Shown here piece after piece: positions 32,218 through 44,010 of a DNA stretch of 64,000 bases. Every line of letters begins with the position of its first letter. Positions within the stretch are counted from its first letter, which is position 1. A program made the translations under genes and the position numbers. This stretch comes from Fonsecaea monophora (taxonomy: Eukaryota; Ascomycota; Eurotiomycetes; Chaetothyriales; Herpotrichiellaceae), in contig NW_019174028.1 of the NCBI RefSeq assembly GCF_001642475.1, positions 1-64,000 of the forward strand, read 5' to 3'. Below the pieces are notes generated by a model. That model had not been told where the DNA came from. It searched no databases and saw nothing but the letters and a program-made list of their open reading frames with translations.

Positions 32218-32987
32218 GTCGCCATTTGAATCTGGGAGAAAAGATGGACAGAGCGGAAAGCCCGCGATTTGAAGGAAAGATAACCAGTAACAGGGAATGA
32301 ACAATGAAATGAGGTTGGGATGAAGGAGGAAAAAACCACCGAGACCTTGTGACGCAGCAGATGAGGCACGATGATTGTTGAAACTGCGGAGGAGAGAGTT
32401 GCAACAAGTTCGCGGCACCACGGTATAGAGAAAGGAGGGGCTATCACCGCCGCGGGAGGGCCAGGGGGGTTACCTGGGCGAGGCAGATGATGGCGATGCG
32501 TCACGACTTGGAGACCCGACGAACCACGCGTTGGGCCTAGTAGGTGCCTAGGCCTCGTTTCGGTTAGCATGGGGGCTACTCCCGCAGCTGCTGAAAGCAA
32601 AATGGAGAGCTGGTCACGCTGGTTTGGATAGAGACCTTGTCACTGCAGACATGTATTCTGTCTGATTTCTGGGCGGCCATATAGCCCCTGCGACATTTCC
32701 AGTGAGCAAGTTGAGCATACAATTCTGACGAGGTCCACGAGCAATTCTCCGCCATCTCAGACCTGAAGCCTGCGCTAGCAGTTGTTGACGAATCACTCAA
32801 GCCTGAACCGAGGCATCGTCGGACTGCTTGGCTACATACAAAATATCTCACCTTCTAGTGCTCACTGAACCTGAAGACAAAGAACATTCTATCCTTCTTG
32901 TCATCAAGATAACGATACCCTAGCTGAAGTCTTCTCAACTGACGACGAGCTGAGATATCCCACGGCAACTGGTGGAATCCAAACAGG
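32218..32987. promoter_or_regulatory. Shared divergent promoter region
   Basis: 770 bp between the start codons of the F-box gene (-) and the aldehyde dehydrogenase gene (+). No individual site could be assigned. Minus-strand frames upstream of 32217 are open but look like leader sequence. Confidence 0.45.
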
Positions 32988-34643
32988 ATGACGGCAGTCC
33001 AACTCCCATCGTTCACTAGCACGCCAGTTGAGCAGATTCCTTCGATTGTCTCCCGACTTCGGAACACATTCTACTCTCAGAAGACGCGCCCTGCCGACTT
33101 TCGAATCAAGCAGCTGCGTAAACTCTACTGGGCCATCGCCGACCACGAGAAAGAGCTCCTGGAGGCGCTAGCACGGGATTTGGGTAAAGGCTCTTTCGAA
33201 GCCTTCACTGGGGAGATCAATTGGACCCAAAATGATATTGTCTTCACGACCCAAAATCTAGAAAAATGGATGAAAGATGAGAAACCAGCGGATATCGCCC
33301 TCTCAAATCGCCTGGTCAACCCGAAGATCCGAAAGGATCCCCTGGGTGTGGTGCTCGTGATTGGGTAAGTAGTCTCTGTCCGTCTCGTATATTGTTCGTG
33401 CACTAAAACTTCATTCAGGGCTTTCAACTTCCCCGTAAACTTGTCCTTCGGTCCCATGATAGGAGCCATTGCGGCAGGAAATACTGTTGTTCTGAAACCC
33501 TCGGAGCAATCACCGAACAGTGCTGCAGTCATGCAAAAAATCATCGAGACAGCGCTCGATCCCGACTGTTACGCTTGTGTCCAAGGCGCTATCCCAGAGA
33601 CTTCAGCGTTACTGGAGCAGAAGTGGGACAAAATCTTCTTTACTGGATCTGCCCGCACGGCCAAGATCATTGCCCAGGCTGCCGCAAAGGATTTGACTCC
33701 AGTTGCTCTAGAGTTGGGTGGACGGAATCCCGCAATCGTGACCAAGAAGGCAGATATGCGCCTCGTGGCTCGACGCCTACTGTGGTCCAAGACCATGAAC
33801 GCAGGCCAGATTTGTATCAGCCAGAACTGCATTCTGGCGGACAGAGAGGTCGTCCCGACTCTGATTGCAGAGCTGAAGGCGGCCATGAAAGAATTCTTCC
33901 CGGAAGGAGCCAAGAAGAGCGCCGATTACTCCAGAATAGTCAATATCAACTCGTTCAACCGCATCAAGAAGATGCTCGACAATACGTCGGGCAGGATCGT
34001 CATTGGCGGAACCATGGATGCGGACCAGCTCTTCATTGAGCCGACTGTGATCGAGGTCACAGATCCCAAGGACTCGCTGCTAGTGGAAGAATCTTTTGGA
34101 CCTCTTATCCCCATTTTACCCGTCGACAACTTGGATCAAGCAATCAGTATTGCCAATGAGCTCCATGAGACTCCATTGGGCGTGTATGCCTTTGGGTCGA
34201 AGTCAGAGACTGACAAAATTTTAGCAAGCACACGCTCTGGCGGTGCCAGCGTCAATGATGGCTTCTTTCACGGCATCATACCAAACTTACCATTCGGGGG
34301 TGTAGGCGACTCGGGCACTGGAGCGTACCGCGGCAAAGCTTCATTTGACTGCTTTACACATCATCGATCAATCACCTATACGCCAAGCTGGATGGAAAGT
34401 CTGTTGGCTGTGAGATACCCCCCGTTCGCTGGAACTGGCAAATTGGCCCAGTTCAACAAGATGGGACTACTCAAGCCTGACTTTGATCGAAACGGCAATC
34501 GGAAGATAGGCGTCGTGTGGTACTTGCTCACGCTGGGAGCTGGGAGTATATCTGGAGGTGCGTTTCGAGTTGCTTTGTTGGCGAGCATCTGCTTCGCCTT
34601 GAAGGCTTTCATGGATGGAAAAACACTCACGGTCTCCAAATGA
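32988..34643 (+). CDS. Membrane-anchored aldehyde dehydrogenase (ALDH3 / fatty aldehyde type)
   Basis: Exons 32988-33364 and 33419-34643 (54-bp intron, GTAAGT/TCAG) give 533 residues. It oxidises long-chain or apocarotenoid aldehydes to acids with NAD(P)+. Class-3 features: no long N-terminal extension, GAFNFPVNLSFGP for cofactor entry, FTGSARTAK, general base Glu224 in ALELGG, catalytic Cys258 in NAGQICIS (the normal 34-residue spacing), and EESFGPLIPILPV. The C-terminal ~35 residues are hydrophobic (VVWYLLTLGAG; VALLASICFALKAF), a tail anchor like that of fatty aldehyde dehydrogenases of ER and lipid droplets. Relatives include yeast Hfd1 and Neurospora ylo-1. The usual ELGGKSP reads ELGGRNP here. 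No carotenoid genes are nearby, so a fatty-aldehyde role is more likely. Confidence 0.92.
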
Positions 34644-35379
34644 AGGCAGGATTCATCGCGGCGGGACGGCTTGAATGGGTAATCATCTGCAAGGGATAGG
34701 CAAACATATCGAGTTGACTGATCTGACTCGGTCTTATATGCATCGCACTGTAATACTTAATGGCAGCCCCATTGTCAGCGGGGATGGTTTGGCACCAGAC
34801 CTGACTGTGGGAGGGGTTTAATCAAGCTCTCGAGCATATGGCGGGCTGACGAGGCTGGCCTCCGTGCCTCCTTGCCTCCCCAGGCCTCCTCAGCTTGTGA
34901 CTCGCAGCAGCTTTTAATGGCACCATGGGGCTTATCGATAAAGTGGGCACCGCCACAGCAAATCGAGCCACCACGGCCACAACTTTAGAGACTTAGGTCC
35001 CCTCGCAGGGTCCAAAGTGCGCGTCATGCACAGCATCAAGGCTGCCCCAACGAGGTTACCGAGCTGTTTCGTCCATCCCGCATGGGTTTCCCATACCACG
35101 ATTATCATCTCCTGCCTGGGATTGGATGGTTTTTTCGCAGCCACCCAACTTCCACCGCCCCTGCAACCCATACGAGTATCTTGTTGGCATTATCCTCCCG
35201 GACAAAGGCCCTCGAGTCCTCTCCTCCAAAAACCTGACCTCTCATTCTTATCCATTTCACCACAAGACAGTCGCTCCTTGAAATCTAGTCCCTCCTAGAA
35301 CCTCACCGGCGGTCAAAGTGCGGCACGCGAGTTTCTTTGCCGGAGCCTGCGACAGAAAAAGATCCCCAAGGCTCATATC
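34644..35379. other. Intergenic spacer, same-strand genes
   Basis: 3' region of the aldehyde dehydrogenase and promoter/leader of the oxysterol-binding protein gene. No gene seen. Confidence 0.6.
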
Positions 35380-37168
35380 ATGACCTCTACCTCGAATACA
35401 CCTTTTGCAACACCTGCGACCTCTAATCCCAACACCAGACCGCCTACTCCTACTCCGTCCGCCACTCCCACGGGAACCACTGTTCCTGCCGATAACGATC
35501 TCCGAGATGATAGCTCAAAGCTAAGGACATTCTTGGGCCTGTTGAAAAAGTACGTCATTGCTACAAACAAAATATCGCCAGCTTTCGATGGGGAGGAATG
35601 TCCCGGCCTGTTGAGGATGTTGTGCTGACTCCGCTGGGCATGCACCAGGTTTATCGGTGTCTCAGACATTGCAAATGTTCGCTTTTCATTGCCTTCGCAG
35701 TTGATAGAACCTATACCGAACCTAGGTATGTGCAAGCAGCTGGCGCTACGATGGAGCAGAAGTGTTGACAGCACACAGAATACTGGCACTACTTGGATAG
35801 GCCGGAGACTTTTGTCAGGTAAGGCTGCGTGGCTTGAGAGGCCTTTGTCATTCGCGAACGTGCTGACAAAGTCCCGCAGTATAGGAAGATCAGACGAGCC
35901 TCTTGGTCGCATGTTGGAAGTCCTACGCTTTTGGTTCACCAAAGATCTGGTTAGTGAACAGTTCTTCGCCGTCTGCTTGTGTCTGAGGCTAAAAGAACAT
36001 GCGCAGAAATACGTGAAAGGCAAGCCTTGCAAACCCTATAATTCGACGCTGGGAGAATTCTTCAGGGTATGTTTTCACTTGTGATAGTTTCTTCCTATCT
36101 CTTAGCCAGAATGGCCCTTCTGCTATGGTGATATCCATCTAACGTCCCATCTAGTGTCACTGGGAAGTCAATTCCGACGCGCCACCTATATCTAATCCAT
36201 CCAAAGCACCGCCTCAGCCTTCTGTCGATCCTACCGAGCCGCAGGCCAATGGCAACACCAGCGAGGAGCCGGTCCGAATATCCTTCCTCACCGAACAGAC
36301 CTCACACCACCCGCCCGTGTCAGCATATTGGTATGAGTGCCCTTCTCGCGGCATCATTGCCCGAGGCTACGACCAAATATCTGCCAAGTTTACAGGCACA
36401 TCTGTTCGTGTGATTCCGGGTGTCTACAACAGGGGGATTTTCGTTACCCTTACACAGCGGGACAATGAAGAATACCAACTCGTCCACCCGGCCGCTTCCC
36501 TCGGGGGTCTCCTTCGCGGCTCCCTGTACATCTCGGTCGCGGACACATGTTCTATAACCTGCCCCAAGACGAGGCTAAAATGTCTCCTTACATATGTGGA
36601 GGAATCCTGGTTTGGCAAGGCGCAGAACCGGGTCCATGGTCTTATTTTCCGCTATGACCCATCTGACGACAAATATACGCGGGTCAAGGACGTGCCCGAG
36701 AAGGATATCCTGGCGAAACTTGAAGGATGTTGGCAAGAACAAATCGTGTATACGATTCCGAACAGCGCAGCAGTCAAGGAGACGCCCAATATCGAACCAA
36801 CTTCTGACAAGCAACTCCTCATTGACCTACAGCCTTTGTTCCCGGTGCCCAAATCCTGCCCCCCGCCGCACGAGCAACTGCCGCATGAGTCTCGCACATT
36901 CTGGGCCGAGGTTACCACCGCAATCAACGAAAAGCGCTACTCGGACGCAACAAGGATGAAACAGGATTTGGAGCAGGCCCAGCGAGACAAGGCTGCAAAG
37001 AGGAAAGACCTGAATGTCGAGTTTAAGCCGAGGTTCTTTACTTCGCCCACCGAGCCGAATGGGAAGCCTGAGTTGACCGAGTATGGGAAGGAGGTATTGG
37101 CCGGGCTGGAGAAGAAAGAATATGGGATTGACTTTGTGCCGGAGCCAGGGATTGATGCTGACACATAG
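35380..37168 (+). CDS. Oxysterol-binding protein, Kes1/Osh4 type
   Basis: Six exons (35380-35549, 35649-35725, 35779-35818, 35880-35949, 36007-36066, 36155-37168) join in phase to 476 residues. Introns have GTACGT, GTATGT, GTAAGG, GTTAGT and GTATGT donors and normal acceptors. The short form lacks PH and ankyrin domains: a Pro/Thr-rich N-terminus, then the sterol/PI4P-binding ORD. Landmarks: FIGVSDIANVRFSLPSQL (lid region), GRMLEVLRFWFTKDL, YVKGKPCKPYNSTLGEFF and the OSBP signature EQTSHHPPVSAYW near residue 190. It exchanges sterol and PI4P between membranes in the cytosol. The N-terminal third is split into five small exons, one of only 40 nt, so it is easily truncated in automatic models. 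Confidence 0.94.
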
Positions 37169-38389
37169 AGTGTGAAAGCAAGGAGTTGCGATGATGTGCT
37201 CGGTACTGGGATGGTGAGAAAGAAGAGATGGACTAGACGGCGTATATCATCAACGATTGGGTCGACAGAGACATACGATAGTGTACATACAGGATAGGGA
37301 GCGACATTTGGATTGTGTTACTCCATGCTGATGCTCCAAAGAATGAACGACTGGATAAATATAGAGCGACGTCCAGCCAGGGAACCATCCAACCAACACG
37401 TCCGTGGCTGGATCAGGACCGGTCTTCCCCAGGTCTGAGGGCGTTTACAATACGTGCAGGCCTTGAGGAGCGGACCTGATATGATATGGGATTGGAATCT
37501 AGGGTTGCATTTTTAATGAATGATAGATCATCTGGTTTACATGTTAAAAAGGGTTGACATCCCCAAGCATGGTATCGATCACGGCGCGTGCCCGTAAGCA
37601 TTGGGTCATTCCTACTTTTTGACTCGGTCTTGGGAAGTATAGAGGACTGAGTACATATATCACGTACTGTACTGTACTGTTCTTTGGACTCCCAGACCTA
37701 GAACGCAGCTTCACAAGGGAAGACAGAACGTTCAGTTCAGGTCAAAGAGACTGTTTCCGCAAGGACAAACCAAGGAGTTGCACGTTTCTTCGGTCACGAC
37801 GTCATGTGTTTATCCTTCCCTCCATATCTTGTCAAGACTTACTTAGCTTTTAAGGTCCAAGGTCAGACTCCGAGGAAGATGGACGAAGTAAGCATTGGGT
37901 TCCTGTGGGTGTATACAAAACACTATGATGAAACGGGTCGACGGCAGTCATGTACAAGTAAGTAACCTCACTCGAACCAGAGCTAAACAAGCCTCAAAAC
38001 CAACGTACAGAACATACTTGGTACTTACATACGTAATGATGGGAGTGGGCAGTCGATGAACTTGACTTGAATCCCTTTCTTCCAATGGAGTTGGGGACTT
38101 CGAACTCGTAGGAACAACCACAGTGAAGGAAGGGGTTGAAGGATTCATCAGCATCGGGTTTAGAGGTTGCTGAGATTGTTATTGTGGTTGTGGTAGTGGT
38201 TGTATCAACGACTGGAAAGAAAGAGTGCGGCGTCGCGTGGAGGAAAGAGAATATCCCTACATGTTTTGGTTGTCATTACAACACAACACGGGTTGCAGGG
38301 AAATTTCCCGCCGAATTGGGCGGTTGCTGCCGCTGCTCTAGGGAGTAATTTAGTTGATAGGTCTTTCCTTGCCAAGCAAGGTATCTTGG
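37169..38389. other. Intergenic, no gene seen
   Basis: Includes a short ACTGT-type repeat near 37665-37682 and otherwise unremarkable sequence. Open frames are under 80 codons. Confidence 0.55.
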
Positions 38390-38528
38390 AAACAAACACG
38401 CACCCTCTTCTTTAAACAAACACGCACCCTCTTCTTTAAACAAACACGCACCGTCTTCTTTAAACAAATACGCACCGTCTTCTTTAAATAAATACGCACC
38501 ATCTTCTTTAAACAAATACGTACCCTCA
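38390..38528. repeat. 24-bp tandem repeat array, about 5.8 copies
   Basis: The unit AAACAAACACGCACCCTCTT followed by CTTT starts at 38390, 38414, 38438, 38462, 38486 and 38510 (last copy partial). Copies differ at a few positions (ACACGC/ATACGC; CCC/CCG/CCA). The array ends about ten bases before the start codon of the coiled-coil gene, so it is its 5' leader or core promoter. On the minus strand it is open in more than one frame because the unit is a multiple of three and lacks stops; that is a consequence of the repeat, not a gene. Confidence 0.9.
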
Positions 38529-38538
38529 CCTCATTGCT

Positions 38539-39174
38539 ATGGCTGACGCTCCAAACCCCCTCGGTCCACAGCCGGACTTCAATGTCCTTAGCCAGCATTT
38601 GATTGCTGCCGCTAACGAAATCAACAAAGCCCAAAACCTACCTGCAATCACCGGCGGAGAAAGAATCCTAGTCGAACTCCAGCAAATGAGACAGGAATTC
38701 AGACTCGAACTCCAGCAAATGAGACAGGAATTCAGACAAGAAAATCGGCAAATGAGACAGGAATTGAGACAGGAATTGAGACAGGAAATCGGACAAGTCA
38801 GACAAGAAATGAGAGAGAGCACTATAGCTATTCGTCAAGACTTCGCTACTATAATGACCGCAAGGTACGTATTACTCTTCTATTTTCTAACATTACTATA
38901 CTAATTCTACAGCAATCACAATAATGCAGCTCGAGTTCAGAATGCCTATCTTACGGATCCAGCCAACCCTCTTTTGCCATTCGTCAACCCCTTGACCGGT
39001 GCTATTATTGATGGATTCCCTACTGTGCCTAAAGATATTGTGCGAATGAATGAGCAAGAGCTAGATCGTGTCTCACAACAACTTGGTATACAAGCTCCTG
39101 TTGTTACTATGAGTCAGGCAGCGAAGAGAAGACAGCTGAGGGTCCACATCGGCTTGAAAGCAGAAAATGCATAA
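38539..39174 (+). CDS. Coiled-coil fungal protein of unknown function
   Basis: Exons 38539-38864 and 38913-39174 (48-bp intron, GTACGT/TACAG) give 195 residues. The N-terminal part (DFNVLSQHLIAAANEINK) is followed by a charged coiled coil made of degenerate repeats of QQMRQEFR/RQELRQE between about residues 48 and 95. The C-terminal domain begins NNAARVQNAYLTDPANPLLP and includes VNPLTGAIIDGFP and a final basic RRQLRVHIGL. This architecture, a variable coiled coil plus a C-terminal domain with NP(L/T)TGA and a terminal helix, is common in uncharacterised Pezizomycotina proteins. No catalytic residues are apparent. The coiled-coil DNA is itself internally repetitive and a likely site of length variation. 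Confidence 0.8.
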
Positions 39175-42100
39175 AGAGATTCAGATAGAACATTCCATGG
39201 AAGTCCCGTTTTCGCTTCATGATTGTTAGCCAGCCCCGTTTCTGGAGGCATCTCAGAGGGGGGCAGATACTGGGGAGTCAGGAACTGGAGGCATCTCAGA
39301 GGGGGGCAGATACTGGGGAGTCAGGAACTGGAGGCTGCTGGTGGCTGGTAAGGGCCCAGCGCAGCTTGGAGCGCCTTTGGCAATGGTTGCCCGTCTCAGC
39401 CAATCGTCCTCCCTCATCTGGTCCTCCTATTGAAGATTCATCACTGTACCTGTTCGGAACATACCATAGAATTCATCCACTATCACTGAAAAAGTTTGAA
39501 CGGTCGAGGTTCTCTGTTCTGTAGGCATTCTCCTCGTAGCTCATTCAGTTCAACGATCAAAGAAACCAGTGTTGAAGCTCAAAGGTTCTGCTGCACTCTC
39601 CGATCCCGTAACGATATCATGGGCAACCATCATAATGAATGGGTCATCAGTCAACAAGGTCGGTTTCCTGTCCATAGCAAACCCCTCTGGACCTCGTACG
39701 TACGAGTCAGGCAAATCATGTCCATGTCCCACTACACCGAGTACTCGTGCCTTTTCACCTCGTATATGAGATTGCTCTCCTTGGTGCAAAGTGGCCGTGT
39801 TTCGGAGACACACACACGCACACACACGGGATGCAGATCCGAATACGACGGTAAGCGAGGTTTCCCCCCTGAGCCATTGTGAACGAATAATGCTGATACT
39901 AAGTACCTCGTACTCCTCATTCCTCCCGTGCCGTTGAAGCAGGAACGGGAAGTTCCTGCATATGCACCTCTAACAACCTTGGGCGCCTACGGCACAGGCC
40001 ACATGCTTGTCGTCCTGCACCGCAAAGAAAAAGGAAGAAAAGGGGGTTGGTTCTAGAACAATCACGCATAAGAGGCCTTGCTCCAACGTCCCGTCCCTGC
40101 ACGCGTCAAAGCTACGTTTCAAAACAGACAAACAGAACTCAAAACACATCCCCTGCACTATGAAACCGTCAACCAGTGGTGGTCAACCAGCGAAACTTGG
40201 GCCGTTGTTGTGCTGGCTGGCGTGCCTGGTCAGGGGAGCCAGGCGTTTAGCCAGCATAGGGACGGAGTAGTTTAGGACGACGCGGTACGCGCATTGTTCC
40301 CCTTGGAGTAATGGGATATCAAACGACAATTGGCTGGAGCAGAACGGCAAGGGCCCGACTCGTTCTCCGGATAAATGGAGCTTGCAGATCTGGAGCAGAA
40401 GGAAAAATCGGGTGGACTGATGTGGCGCCCTCGCCTCGTCTACATATGAGGGGGGAACGAAAGGATTTCGTCTTCTCGCCCAATTGCCTAAACCTGTCAT
40501 CAAGGCTGAGAAAACGGCGCAGGTCTTGAAACGCTGGTGCCTTTTTTGTTGTTGTTCAAAAAAGGGGTTTCCCGTCGGGCAAAACCCTTTTCTCGTCTAC
40601 ACGCGATTCGTAGAGATCGTCGTCTTGTGCCGTTTCCGGTAATTGGGAGGATCATTAAGGTTGAGGTCGGGTCCTGGAACTCCTTGGAGAGTCGTGGATT
40701 TATTTGTCAGTTGTGGCTCGTAGGAATTTGATCTGCTCGTTCTGGGCAGAGTGGTCGAAGTGTTGTTATTCAATAATGGTTTGAGACGCAGGAGAAAGGG
40801 GGTTTCTGCAGCTCGAGGTGCCTATCGACACGGAACAACGAAGGATGGCAAGCCACGAGTACGAAAATGCTCCTACAGATGCAAGGGACAGCCGCTTCCT
40901 TTCTCTGAGCAAAACGTGGAAGGAACAAACCTGCCGAAAAAGACTGCTTCCCATGGCGCTACGAGCACGTTGTATCCCGCCGATGACACGTTCGTTTGGA
41001 GACTACGGGGAGCATTCGGCCACGCATTCCTCGTACGAGTACTGCGCTGGAGACCAGGGTTGATCGGCGTGTGGGTCATTATCCATCCTCGGCGAGCACA
41101 CGGTTCAGCTGAAATCAATTGTCACCCGTGATGGTTGAAGAGACCACTTCCTCAAGGACAAAGTGGAAATTGGAGACCCGGCGAGCCGGTAGAGGGACAA
41201 AAGTGGTGACAATGGGAGACTCGTAAATCTTGAATAATAATTCGCTGTGATCCGCAATTCAACCGGGGTAGCATGCACAGTGTACGAGTAGGTATGGAGA
41301 GTTTCTGAGAATCGGTGAGCATATTGCACGGAATACTCGGTTCTCATGTGTTATCATATAGCTCATCCACCATCAGCCGCACTCCAGGATCTGCTTCCTT
41401 CGACAAGGATCCTCGAAAGATTTGTCGTATTTCTTTGGTAATCATCGAAAGACGTTATTGACCGACAGGTGACAGTTGCTCCAAGACTAACGCCACGGGT
41501 TTTCCAGCCACAGAGCGATTATACCCGAAGATTACTCGATACAGGGATTTTTCTGACTCAAGCCACAGCGGACCCCTGATGCTCCATCGTGGCGAGTGTC
41601 GCGAAAGTACCTTTTAGAGTGGCTGATGGGGCAAATCCTTCCCGCACTTCTTCGGACTTTGCTTCGCACCAAAGCAGATAGAGTAAGCTACAGAAATGGA
41701 TCGAAAGGGTGGTCAGAAAAGAAGAAGAAAAGAGGACACGGATCGAACGGTGATCTGCATCAAGGCCCCGGAGTTTATCAGGATGTCGCAAAACACTTTA
41801 CATCCAGCGTGAGATTGTCCGATGAACCACAGAAGGGTATGTAGGTGTTGTACTTGGCAAAGAGGCAGAAATCGGGGGGGGGGAGGGGGGACCAACTCGT
41901 TCCTGCAGTAGATCTTCTCAGTTGGACACGGCGCTCGCGACACCTGGATACCCTGTTACCCTGGTGTTGATTGCACAATCGTTCATCATCGCCAAATGCT
42001 TTTTGTGCGTCACAGATGGTCCCCGAAACGGGTTGCAACTTTTGTGATACTCGGTGAAGACCCTCGGGCACTACCAGACTCCTGATGAGGTTCTCGGGCC

Positions 42101-44010
42101 TGGTGTTCCTGCTGGCCTGTGGTTCCCTGCCAATGAGTTGTGTTCTGATGATCACAGTGATTACAGAGTGGCCATCCATTCAATGGTTGCCATCTCCCGA
42201 GGATTGCAAAAGACGTCGCCCAAGCCGCCGTCCCCAGGATATTCCTTGACTCCTCTTAGTGCGACAGAGTGACGGCATCAACGGGGTGGAGTCCTCGTAG
42301 AAAAAATACTGCGAGTAGGTTGGGGGGATCGGAAGACGGAGAATTGGGCATGCGATCGGGGAGTCGCGAGGTTGCAATTCCACCAAACATAAGCCGAGCT
42401 TGCCATGCCAGGTACGGAGATGATCGTCCTCTAAGATACAGGATACAGGTACGAAAGACTATAGTGAGCGCGTTCCTGTTGCTCGGCGGTCAAACAGCAT
42501 GTGGTTTGTCCAAGCATCAAACTGGTGAATGTGCACCACTACTCGAACTTGATGGGCAAGGACCACCAACTGAGGACTTCGCTTCTGGTGTTCGGTGTTT
42601 TAGTGCTCAGGTAAGGCAGACTCGTCTAAACAGCATGCATGCTATTCCTGAACGGGTTAGGTGATCACTTTTGGACCACCAGGGGTGGACCCTTGTGGGT
42701 GAGGCTTGGCCGGTATCTGGTTGGCCATTGTTTCACGCTAGTCCTCTAGTGGTATGATCATAGTCTTTAGATAGTAGCAACGGTCTTAGTTTTGGGCTTA
42801 GTGTGATCGGCCTGCGCCGCACTCGCGATAGAAACCGCTAAGCGTGTGGACGTTCGTGCTATTCAAGGATGACGGCCACCCTCCTCGAGCCCAATCAGCG
42901 ACAGTCTCCGCTTGTTGGCCTCAGGTACCAGTTTCCACAACTCTGCTGTGCATCTCTCTCACACGAACATTTCGAACCAGCATCTGACCGGGTCCATCTC
43001 ACCACTTGCTGCACCCGCCTGGAGCTAAGACCTCGAGGATGACGGGTTTAGGAGGCTGTGACTGGCGGGTAGGCTCATGCTAGCCTCCGTCCTGCCGTTA
43101 CACGATCCACCCGCTCGGTCCCCCCTCCTCCCAAAAGTTCCCATGATTGCCCTCCTAACCCTTTCCCGGCCTCGTGGAAAAGGGTACCTTTACTCTACGA
43201 GTACGAGTACCACCAACCCTGACACCCCTTCTGGCGTTTCCTGTTAGCAGGACGGAGCCCCCCCTACCAGCCCAAGTACGAGTAGGCTTCCGTCCTAGTC
43301 AGCACCATCCACTGCCCTTTGGATGCGCTGTCCAATCGCTTCTCCGACGTGCCTTGATCAGACGCTCTATATTTTGACGGGGACTGGCCATGCTTGGCCC
43401 AAAAGCCTCATGCAAAGGACACAGCCGCTCCGCTCTCGGCCGTTCTATTGGCGCAGGAGGCTCTATACCTCGCTTGCCTCTCTCTTACACCCGCCTCTCC
43501 CAAAAGTTATGGTACTGTAGCTAATTTCACCCTGGCTCCTGCGTCCCAATTCATTTCCATGCTTTCCACTTTGGAACCACTTTCTGCTCGTCTTTTTTTT
43601 CCTTCTAGCATTCCCTTTAGGTGTCTGGTCTCCATTCTTGGGGACAAGAATAACATCCGGCCTATCTGGTCCTACACCTGGGACCTGCCCTCGCCCCGCC
43701 ACGTGCCTCCGGCCTCCCATAGACAACTCAGCCCTGCCGATAGGTTGTGGGAAACTCTCTAATCCTCCTAGCCTCTCCCCTTCTTTCCACCATCAAGTCG
43801 TCATTTCCCTCATCACACCTACCCTCCCCCTCCAGAAAACCCATGCAAACGTCTCCATTTCCTCAAACAAGCTTAATCTTTACTTGAGGCTCAGAAGGGG
43901 GCGGAGGCTTCCAAGCATTTCAGACGACTCCACCGTGAAACATTTGGCGCAGGCCTCTTGGTCACTTCGTATACTCTTATATCTTCTATACAATATCCTT
44001 TTTCTCCATC
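39175..44010. other. 4.8-kb gene-poor region with dispersed TACGAGTA-like words
   Basis: No supported gene. It holds a 43-bp tandem duplication (39242-39340), a CA run at 39812-39825, a G-rich tract at 41873-41890, and many copies of the word ACGAGTA or its complement (for example 39737, 40856, 41030, 41282, 43196, 43276). The last ~600 bp before 44011 are strongly pyrimidine-rich on the plus strand and probably form the long promoter/leader of the C2H2 regulator, with several short upstream open frames. Confidence 0.55.
39242..39340. repeat. 43-bp tandem duplication
   Basis: The sequence starting CTGGAGGCATCTCAGAGGGG at 39242 is repeated without visible change at 39285, and a third partial copy (CTGGAGGCTG) starts at 39328. 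The period is 43 bp. Identity between full copies points to a recent duplication. Confidence 0.9.

Noticed and set aside
20800..34643. Secondary-metabolite cluster (SDR, aldehyde dehydrogenase, regulator)
   Set aside because: No PKS, NRPS, terpene synthase, P450 or dedicated transporter; genes are interspersed with housekeeping genes.
38390..38528. CRISPR-like array
   Set aside because: Direct 24-bp repeats without spacers, in a eukaryotic genome.
38276..38634. Minus-strand frames encoding FKEDGAYL-type or VRICLKKT-type repeats
   Set aside because: They arise from the stop-free 24-bp tandem array; open in more than one frame.
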